The position numbers were made by a program, and so were the translations under genes. Source: Megalonaias nervosa (lineage: Eukaryota; Mollusca; Bivalvia; Unionida; Unionidae). From it: DNA of 64,000 nt. Of this stretch, positions 57,346-64,000 are shown in pieces. The notes beneath the pieces were generated by a model. It made no database searches. It worked only from the letters and a program-made list of their open reading frames with translations, and was not told where the DNA came from. The stretch spans positions 1 through 64,000 of the forward strand of contig JAECUM010009739.1 in the NCBI GenBank assembly GCA_016617855.1, given 5' to 3'. The stretch's first letter is position 1. Each line of letters opens with the position of its first letter.

Positions 57346-57805
57346 ATCATCTTCATTGTATATAACCATAATCATCATCATTGTATATAACCATTATCAT
57401 CATTGTATATAACCATTATCTTCATTGTATATAACCATATATCATCATTGTATATAACCATATATCATCATTGTATATAACCATATATCATCATTGTATA
57501 TAACCATTATCATCATTGTATATAACCATATATTACCTTCATTGTATATAACCATATATCACCTTCATTGTATATAACCATCATCTTCATTGTATATAAC
57601 CATATATCACCTTCATTATATATAACCATCATCTTCATTGTATATAATCATAATCATCATTGTATATAACCATATAATCACCTTCATTGTATATAACCAT
57701 ATAATCACCTTCATTGTATATAACCATTATCTTCATTGTATATAACCATATAATCACCTTCATTGTATATAACCATTATCCTCATTGTATATAACCATAT
57801 ATCAC
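57346..57805. repeat. CATTGTATATAACCAT tandem array, copy D
   Basis: About 20 units of (T)CATTGTATATAACCATA separated by variable ATCATCA/ATCACCT/ATTATCT spacers. Not homologous to the arrays at the same site in A and B. Confidence 0.95.
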
Positions 57806-57807
57806 AC

Positions 57808-57850
57808 AGCTCCCTGACAAAAAAAGTCATGGGGGCTAATTTTTTTTATA
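57808..57850 (+). promoter_or_regulatory. Conserved bulged hairpin followed by T-run, copy D
   Basis: AGCTCCCTGAC pairs with GTCATGGGGGCT around an A7 loop with one bulged T, then a T8 run. It matches the copy A structure at 4170-4241 with changed pairs. Confidence 0.45.
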
Positions 57851-57872
57851 TTAAATATACACTTATCATATA

Positions 57873-58295
57873 ATGAATTTTGAAAATATCAATGTCATTG
57901 TTGCTGCGATTAAAAAATTACAACATAACGGTATCAATCTATCTGACAGTCTTAATGCTGAAAAGATTCTATGTGATTTTGACTCATTACAACAACGAAA
58001 GAACGAGAACAGATTCACGCTATCCGCTGATTATAAATTCATGAAAATTATCCAGCAAGGAATGTTAAAGTCACTGGCAACTGTCACTGATGATCAAGCA
58101 AAATTGTTTATGCCTCTCTCAAACGCTATTGACAAAATCAAGCTAGAATTATCTCATGAATACGAACAGAGAAAGATTATGAACTTTCGTATAAGACAAT
58201 TAAGAGAGCATTGTGAAAATACGAGTGAAAATGACAGCGACAATGATGGGCCATTGACTGTGATAATAGCTAAACAAAATCCTTGGGAAAACTAA
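57873..58295 (+). CDS. Small acidic coiled-coil-like protein, copy D
   Basis: 140 aa, intact. Begins M-N-F-E-N-I-N-V-I after TATAATG. Conserved N-G-I-N-L-S-D and L-C-D-F-D-S-L-Q-Q-R-K blocks, a helical charged middle (E-L-S-H-E-Y-E-Q-R-K-I) and an acidic D-S-D-N-D-G-P tail. It ends K-Q-N-P-W-E-N, like the B ending K-R-N-P-W-Q-N, whereas A ends earlier. Function unknown. Confidence 0.7.
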   Translation: MNFENINVIVAAIKKLQHNGINLSDSLNAEKILCDFDSLQQRKNENRFTLSADYKFMKIIQQGMLKSLATVTDDQAKLFMPLSNAIDKIKLELSHEYEQRKIMNFRIRQLREHCENTSENDSDNDGPLTVIIAKQNPWEN

Positions 58296-58428
58296 CATAA
58301 CCATTATGTTTCAGTAGGTATCATAGATTTGGATATGTTTCGCATTGTGGATACCTCATATTGTATCCCAATCATTATATTTCAGTAGGTATCAAGTAAT
58401 CATTTGGTAACAATAAAAATACGGTAGA

Positions 58429-58929
58429 CTAAACGTATTGAAATTTTATTTTTTGTGCAAATCTTTTGGAAAAGGAAGATTTCCGTATATTTTCTGCCAC
58501 GTATTGTACCGATTGTGGTACTATGTCAAAATATTTGGCAGCAGAATTAATTGATTCAAAACTAATTTCTTCCCCAGTCTCTGTATTTACGGATTTAATA
58601 GCTCTCTTTCCGTATAATTTACACCTTCCTGTGTTTCCGGATTTACAATTTTGACTCTGTGTAGTAATTCGTAAATTGGAAATCGAATTATCAAGCTTAT
58701 CGCCGTTGATGTGGTCAACCACATACCCATCTTTGATCGGTCCAAAATAACACTCGTAGGTAAATATGTGTGATAAATAATTTTTATTTCCTTTGGTATT
58801 AAATCTAAGATAACCAGTATTGGTAACACTACCGACTGGTTTTTTCAATCTGCAATTCCTGATGATGCCATTACGAGATGCTTCATAATTAGTAATGATT
58901 GGATGTGACACAAACTCATTTTGCTCCAT
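58429..58929 (-). CDS. NUMOD-type HNH homing endonuclease, copy D, intact
   Basis: 166 aa. NUMOD4-like N-terminus (Y-E-A-S-R-N-G-I-I-R-N, residues 15-25), an HNH core with V-V-D-H-I-N-G-D-K-L-D-N at 70-81 and N-L-R-I-T-T-Q-S-Q-N at 85-94, and a NUMOD1-like segment at 110-150 (S-I-N-S-A-A-K-Y-F). This is the domain order of free-standing phage and large-virus HNH endonucleases. It is reversed relative to flanking genes and next to the zinc protein on the same strand. It could promote spread of this segment between related elements. Confidence 0.85.
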   Translation of the reverse strand: MEQNEFVSHPIITNYEASRNGIIRNCRLKKPVGSVTNTGYLRFNTKGNKNYLSHIFTYECYFGPIKDGYVVDHINGDKLDNSISNLRITTQSQNCKSGNTGRCKLYGKRAIKSVNTETGEEISFESINSAAKYFDIVPQSVQYVAENIRKSSFSKRFAQKIKFQYV

Positions 58930-58941
58930 TTATACATAATA

Positions 58942-59247
58942 CTATTTGTCTAAATCATTATTTTTTGAAAATCTAGCCAGATAATCTTCTTCGGTTTTTA
59001 TAGGAGATTCAGCGTTATATTTTTTATCGTAATATCGTTTCAAATCTCTGTATTTTTTACCACCACATTGCGCACACAGGTGAGTCTTTCCTCGCACTCC
59101 AGCACTACACACAATACACGGTTTTGGTCCTAGACTCCCATTTCTGACGCATTGCATATGATAACTACAGTATTCATTCACACATGTTCTGTTACACGGA
59201 GACGTATAACCGATTTTTAGCCAGTTGCAATGATTTGGTTGAATCAT
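58942..59247 (-). CDS. Small Cys-rich zinc-binding protein, copy D
   Basis: 101 aa from the Met at 59247, chosen because A starts at the equivalent M-I-(E/Q); an upstream Met at 59268 is possible. Cys/His spacing as in copy A (C-N-R-T-C ... Y-C-S-Y-H; C-I-V-C ... C-A-Q-C), then a basic helix K-K-Y-R-D-L-K-R-Y-Y-D-K-K. It ends N-D-L-D-K. Divergent from the polymerase gene. Confidence 0.65.
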   Translation of the reverse strand: MIQPNHCNWLKIGYTSPCNRTCVNEYCSYHMQCVRNGSLGPKPCIVCSAGVRGKTHLCAQCGGKKYRDLKRYYDKKYNAESPIKTEEDYLARFSKNNDLDK

Positions 59248-59296
59248 ATACAAAAGATTAATGTTCAATTAAATATATATTTGCCTTAATTATAAT
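59248..59296. promoter_or_regulatory. Divergent AT-rich start region, copy D
   Basis: 49 bp between divergent starts, with AATTAAATATATATTTGCC and TTAATTATAATATGG at the polymerase start. Confidence 0.45.
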
Positions 59297-62200
59297 ATGG
59301 AAGAATTATCCGTGATTGAACCCTACGCAACCAGATTCGATCTTGACAGACTACCCGAGTATAAACTTAGTATTTCGATGCAAGATCTAGCTTTAACGAA
59401 TGCGGATATAACCAAACGTATCCGTGAGGCCAAGAAGGAATTTCGTGACGATGGTGCAGTTCATGCATGGTCAACATTCAGGATAGGACATATCGTTAAT
59501 ATGATGAACGACAAACGAGGAAAAGTAATTATTAATCACCTTGATAATCAAAAATATTTCATTTTAATAAAATTTATTGTAGAGACAGAAGAAGATATCT
59601 GGATTATTCGTGATAAGCGTGATCCAGTCCGTGTGCAGTCCGGGGGTAATATTGTTCTCTTAAATAACAGATCCAAACCTGGAATACTTACTGGTGTTGA
59701 TAAACCTTACTATGTACAAAGTTATCCAGCGACTGCAGTTGTCTATGGAATATATTCGTTGAATGATAAACCTAATGTTGCAGATCTCAAACCGATGAAA
59801 ATATCAACATTGACATCGTCAAGAATAAACTGTGTAGCTGAACGAGTTACAGAACATTTTACAAACACGATACGTGGTAATGGTTTAACTGATTTAAGAC
59901 GTAAAAAAATAAATACATGGGCAGAGTCGGTTAAAGATACCGGAGCGTCTATCAGCGACGTTGCTGAGCTAGAGAAAAAATTAAGATTTCCAATAGCAGT
60001 AAAAACGTTAACCGGAGAGATTTTGTACAAACCGAAATATATAAAAAATGGAACTCCGATAGATATTATTGATCATAACGCGCACGCATGGACTGCTGAA
60101 GTAACAATATTTCCACGAGATAGAACGGTTAAATTTTATGACGGTGATATATTTGATTTTATCAATAATATTAGTAAAACCGATCCTGTTTCTGTTTGGT
60201 TATTTCAGAGTTCGGAATATAATCATTATGATCAATTTGCACGACCTAATGGTGATATTTATCGTACAGAATCTCTCCATGAGGAAATGGAACATCTTGC
60301 GCAGCGCCTTTGGAGTGAATATACCTCTGATGATGTCATAGTTAGACAATTATTGAATAACTGTTTTACTGTTCCGTCAGTCGCTGCTCATTTCGCTCAA
60401 GAGAAAAATTCATGGAAAACGACACGATCGGAATTTCTTGAAGATGTCAAGAAAAGTTGTATAGAATATGGACACGGTGGATTATGGAACACCAAATACG
60501 ATTATAATGATGTTATCTCGGTTGATATGGTAGCATGTTATCCTGGGAGTTTTCTTGGATATGGAGAATGTTCTAAATATTTTAAGAGATTCGGACATCC
60601 TACACATGACATGACCAGGGTTGCAATAAACGGACCCTTACCAGATTTTGACTTAACAGGATTTGCTCACGTAGAATCATTCGAGTTTAGAGAAGATCTC
60701 CATGCGATTACTTATATTTGGTTCGGAAGACATTTTTCAGAGCGACGTTGGGTTCCGATAGTACTATTGCGATATATGCTTGATGCTGGATTTTTAATAT
60801 CGTTGAGAGTAACTGAAGCGATTATATCGTATAGTTCACAGAAGCAAGTTTGGTTACCAGAACCGGACAGATTTAGTGTCGATGATACCAGGAAAGAATT
60901 CCCTGATATTGATGAAGATCATATCATTAAAATAAATAAATGCAGGAATGAACATGATGAGAAACTTGCAAAAGATCTTGGTAGAAAGATAATCGGTAAG
61001 TTTACACAAGGAGGATCACATGATCATAAACAAACGTGTACAAGATTGATTATGGACGATGCTGAACTAGATTTTATAATCGCTGATACGATGGAGAAAA
61101 ATACATTTATAAACAGATGTAATGCTTATTTATCAGATGGAACAAAACTAGGTACCATTGTGAGCTACCTTGATGGCGAGTCACCGCAGTTTACTCATTT
61201 AAGATCTTCGATGTTAGCTTATGTTTCGATAAATCTATTGTCGATGATAAACAAATTTCCTCGTTACGTTGTCAGAGTTGCTACGGATTCATTTTATGTA
61301 CATAAAAAATATAAAGATTTATTAAAACTCGGTAATGGTGAATGGGGAACATGGAGGATAAAACAAGAAAATATACTTAGTTATTCTGAATCTGCCGATG
61401 TTGAAATTGCGGAGACATATTACAAAAATAATAATCAAATATCAAAGTCATCTGCACCATCTGTGTATGATCCTGTATCTAGATATAAAACCGTTTATCT
61501 TAATGGGTGTGGAGGTTCAGGTAAAACAACTCGTGCGATTAACTTATTTATAAATAATACCTCAGATATAATTGTTTTGACACCTACACATAAACTTGCT
61601 AGAGAAATAAAGCAACGAGGAGTAAAATCATGTACATATCACAGTTTCTTTAGATGGTGCGGAGATACCTGGACCCCATCGCGGATGGGTGAAAAATATA
61701 TACCCAGGTATATCATATGGGACGAGATATGCACGGTGTCGTTAGAAACACTAAAAACATTTCTTGAATGGTTATTGACAAAGAATACTGCTGTGATTAT
61801 GTGTGGCGATAATGGTCAACCACCACCCTTTGTTGGACAGTCTCCACATCAATGGCTAAAGAATAATGTAGATTATTATGAAGAAATAAAAGATGACCAT
61901 AGAGCTATTGATGAACCGCTAAAAGAGCTTAAAAGATTAATCAGACTGCAGCCAGATAAAATACAATGCGAGATACTGCGTAAAGTAATTGCAGAAATTT
62001 CTATGAATGAATTTTGGATTTTATGGAGACCTGCTGATTTGATAGTCGCCAGTAGAAAAATAGTTCGTGATGAACTACAAAAGAAATTATTTACGTTACA
62101 TAAAGAAAAGTTTCCGGATCTACCCGTACCTTTGTGTTATCGCCCAGCAGATACTCGACGACAGAATATTGAAATTGAAATACCAGGTACCTTGGTTCCA

Positions 62201-62753
62201 CCAAGGGTACAAAATCTTGTCTTGAATGATATCGTATTGGTTGCTGTTGATGTTGTTGAGAACGCGTTGAACATGGATAAATCGCCATGGACGTTAGAAT
62301 ACGCTATAACGATTCACTCGTCCCAGGGATTAACTATAACTGATACTAGAATCTGGATTGTAGATGATCGTATTGAATGGTCGAATTTAGTCTATCTCGC
62401 CGTATTTTGAGTCAGGAGAATATCGCAACTGCGTAGGTTTATTATAGATTACGTAATAACTGAAGAAATCACTAACAATGTCGATATCAATAAAAAATTA
62501 GTCAGCTATAAACAGTGTGACAAAAAAAAATAAACGTGATTTTGATCTTGATGCTGAATTTATTATAAAACTAAAACAACTACAGAATAATCATTGCGCA
62601 AGTTGCAACTGTAATATGTCATGGCAGTGCTTTAATCCAAGACAATTTACCGTAGACAAAATTAATAGTGATCTCGGTCATACACGTGACAATGTGATGT
62701 TGACCTGTCTTGATTGTAATCGACGTCGAGGTTCTGGACGTTTACAAAATTGA
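59297..62753 (+). pseudogene. polB: PolB - SF1 helicase - HNH fusion, copy D (nearly complete)
   Basis: An open frame of 1037 codons (59297-62410). Residues 1-330 form a domain I do not recognise, with no clear D-x-E exonuclease motif. PolB palm: motif A D-M-V-A-C-Y-P-G-S-F near 410, motif B-like K-I-I-G-K-F-T-Q-G-G near 564, motif C V-A-T-D-S-F-Y near 661. SF1 (Pif1/RecD-like) helicase: Walker A G-C-G-G-S-G-K-T-T near 737, Walker B I-I-W-D-E-I-C near 807, C-G-D-N-G-Q-P-P-P near 836, H-S-S-Q-G-L-T-I near 1003. TGA at 62408-62410 replaces the Arg of S-R-V-R-R. The frame then continues to an A9 run at 62522-62530, after which the HNH domain lies one frame away and ends at 62753. It supplies replication polymerase and helicase. 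Confidence 0.88.
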
Positions 62754-63725
62754 GCTTGGTGGTAATTGCGTATCCTCAGGAATTACTTGCAATTGTTCAC
62801 GTACAAATCCACGTTGAGGAGCTGTAGAATCTAGTCTGTATATTGGAAGTCTACCAGTGGATCTTACCACGCTAGAAATTTTATGTGTAGTCACGCTCCA
62901 GATAGGATCAGTTGCTCTTTTTTTACCACCTTCAAGTTCGCCAGGTTCATATAAATATCTTACAGTTACATTACCTAATACTGGTTGAGAGAAAGATTCA
63001 CGTCGTCCGTAGACATTGCTACGGGGTATATGTATATTTTTGATCGCATTAGAAGGTTTCATGGAAGTTGCACGAGTAATTTCATTATTCAACGCAGCTA
63101 TCACACTCGGTAATCTTGCAACCCATTCACGAGATCTATCCTTGAGGTCAGTAGATATTTCCTTTGCATATTGGTATCCAAATAACCGCTCAGCAAGTGT
63201 TCTATTAAATCGTTCAACGATTGCCTGATCACGATGAATTTCAGTATGTCCTCGTCTGATTTTAACGGTGTGTTTGTTCATCAACGATGATACTGCTCCA
63301 AGAAATTCTTTACCAGGATCAACTTGTAATAACCGTGGCCATCGTAGACCACCACGTTGATAAATGCACTCAAACGCAGATGCGACTTCAGATGCTGTCT
63401 TTGTTGATAATGGCTCCGCTTCTTTATATCTACTCGCAACATCAACGACAGTTAACGCGTATCTATACGTGTATTGACGTCTACGTGTTTTAATGGTATC
63501 GTGTGGTAAGAACAGTATATCCGCTTGATGAACTTCATTAGGAACGCTAACATCGAAATGCGCATACTGAATTCTTTTAGGTGGACTTAAGAAGATTTGC
63601 CATATTGCCTGTCGTGCTAACCATGATGCAGCAACATCACGTGAAACTTTTGCTGCTTCGGCGAGTTTACTAATCGCTGCTTTACCTCTCCAGAATCCTC
63701 TCGGGGAATAATAAACAGATTCCAT
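62742..63725 (-). CDS. int: Polinton integrase (retroviral-type DDE), copy D, intact
   Basis: 327 aa. Catalytic acids in H-Q-A-D-I-L-F, Q-V-D-P-G-K-E-F and V-E-R-F-N-R-T-L, with the same spacing as copy A. N-terminal helical segment W-R-G-K-A-A-I-S-K-L and C-terminal Q-R-G-F-V-R-E-Q-L-Q-V-I-P. The start lies in a CATAATGG context. The 3' end overlaps the convergent HNH tail of the polymerase gene by 12 bp, the same arrangement as in copy B. Confidence 0.93.
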   Translation of the reverse strand: MESVYYSPRGFWRGKAAISKLAEAAKVSRDVAASWLARQAIWQIFLSPPKRIQYAHFDVSVPNEVHQADILFLPHDTIKTRRRQYTYRYALTVVDVASRYKEAEPLSTKTASEVASAFECIYQRGGLRWPRLLQVDPGKEFLGAVSSLMNKHTVKIRRGHTEIHRDQAIVERFNRTLAERLFGYQYAKEISTDLKDRSREWVARLPSVIAALNNEITRATSMKPSNAIKNIHIPRSNVYGRRESFSQPVLGNVTVRYLYEPGELEGGKKRATDPIWSVTTHKISSVVRSTGRLPIYRLDSTAPQRGFVREQLQVIPEDTQLPPSSIL

Positions 63726-63741
63726 TATGATAGTTATATAA

Positions 63742-64000
63742 TTAATTACCAGCCCCTAGCACTAGTTTACCTTTCATAGCAGTTTTTACTAGAAAGCTAG
63801 CGAGAGATTCTCTGAGAGATTTATTAGGTATAGAATTTAACGCGTGAAATCAATTTCACATCTGCGAGATGTCGTTGTTGCAAATCCTTACTTTTATACG
63901 CGACATCATGAACGTGACATGCTTGATCAATCTTATTTACTGGATACTCTCCTGGTTTTGGTTGATCTTGGTTATCGAGTCTGATATCGAGACGAGTTCC
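63742..64000 (-). pseudogene. Phospholipase A2 C-terminal part, copy D (frameshift, 5' end outside window)
   Basis: Minus-strand sequence matches copies A and B through the H-D-V-A-Y catalytic region and ends K-L-V-L-G-A-G-N (stop 63742-63744). A one-base insertion near 63847 shifts the frame between D-V-K-L-I and L-N-S-I. Confidence 0.75.

Larger units (their letters stand above)
52573..64000 (+). mobile_element. Polinton-type element, copy D (5' truncated, right end outside window)
   Basis: Same gene order and orientation as copy A: capsid tail, pX, protease, fibre, two-TM, minor capsid, RNA cassette, small gene, HNH, zinc protein, polymerase-helicase-HNH, integrase and PLA2. The ATPase and terminal module should follow beyond 64000. 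It is the least damaged copy. Confidence 0.9.

Noticed and set aside
57346..57805. Regular repeat array considered as a CRISPR
   Set aside because: Units are AT-rich with short variable gaps and no unique spacers of constant length, and the locus is eukaryotic.

Overview
The window is AT-rich metazoan genomic DNA, most likely from a mollusc. It has a spliced host exon with a poly(A) signal, a tRNA-derived SINE, LINE remnants, and a dispersed repeat carrying the GGGTTTAACGCC-type core that I associate with molluscan genomes. About half of the window is Maverick/Polinton-type material, i.e. endogenous virus-like DNA transposons. I recognise four copies, called A to D here.

Copy A (1-11634, + orientation, left end outside the window), copy B (39044 to about 52008, reversed) and copy D (about 52573-64000, + orientation, right end outside the window) share one gene set. 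Read from one end it is: major capsid protein, pX-like core or lytic peptide, adenain-like protease, phage-like fibre, two-TM protein, minor capsid-like protein, a tRNA-like structured RNA cassette, a small coiled-coil-like protein, a reversed NUMOD-type HNH endonuclease, a reversed Cys-rich zinc protein, a PolB-SF1 helicase-HNH fusion, a reversed integrase, a reversed zinc-ribbon/phospholipase A2, the packaging ATPase, and a 245-bp terminal module. The genes split into a virion-structure half (capsid, protease, fibre, PLA2, ATPase) and a replication/integration half (PolB-helicase, integrase). Copy C (about 26092-30960) is much older. It pairs a related integrase and PLA2 with a classical Polinton PolB that has lost its catalytic motif C.

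Every copy carries lesions, so none looks competent. D is the best preserved: its pX, protease, fibre, coiled-coil protein, HNH, zinc protein and integrase are open, while the two-TM protein, minor capsid, polymerase and PLA2 are broken. B has lost the polymerase palm and the helicase N-terminal half by internal deletion, and carries an inverted internal block. B and D lie head to head. Their 5'-truncated capsid genes are joined through a piece of RTE-type reverse transcriptase that is still open and fused in frame to the B capsid gene.

Between copies (11635-26091 and 30961-39043) is host sequence. It holds the last exon of a probable Ig-superfamily-type receptor with ITIM/ITSM-like tyrosine motifs directly beside the end of copy A, LINE and SINE fragments, a 400-bp foldback element, a degenerate ~140-bp tandem array, microsatellites and otherwise featureless AT-rich DNA.

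The most interesting candidate is the RNA cassette found at the same place in A, B and D. It has a tRNA-like head with pol III A/B-box-like sequences, a T4-T5 run 185-202 nt downstream, and a following stem that is kept in all three copies although its sequence differs completely. A pol III transcript reminiscent of adenoviral VA RNA is one reading of this.
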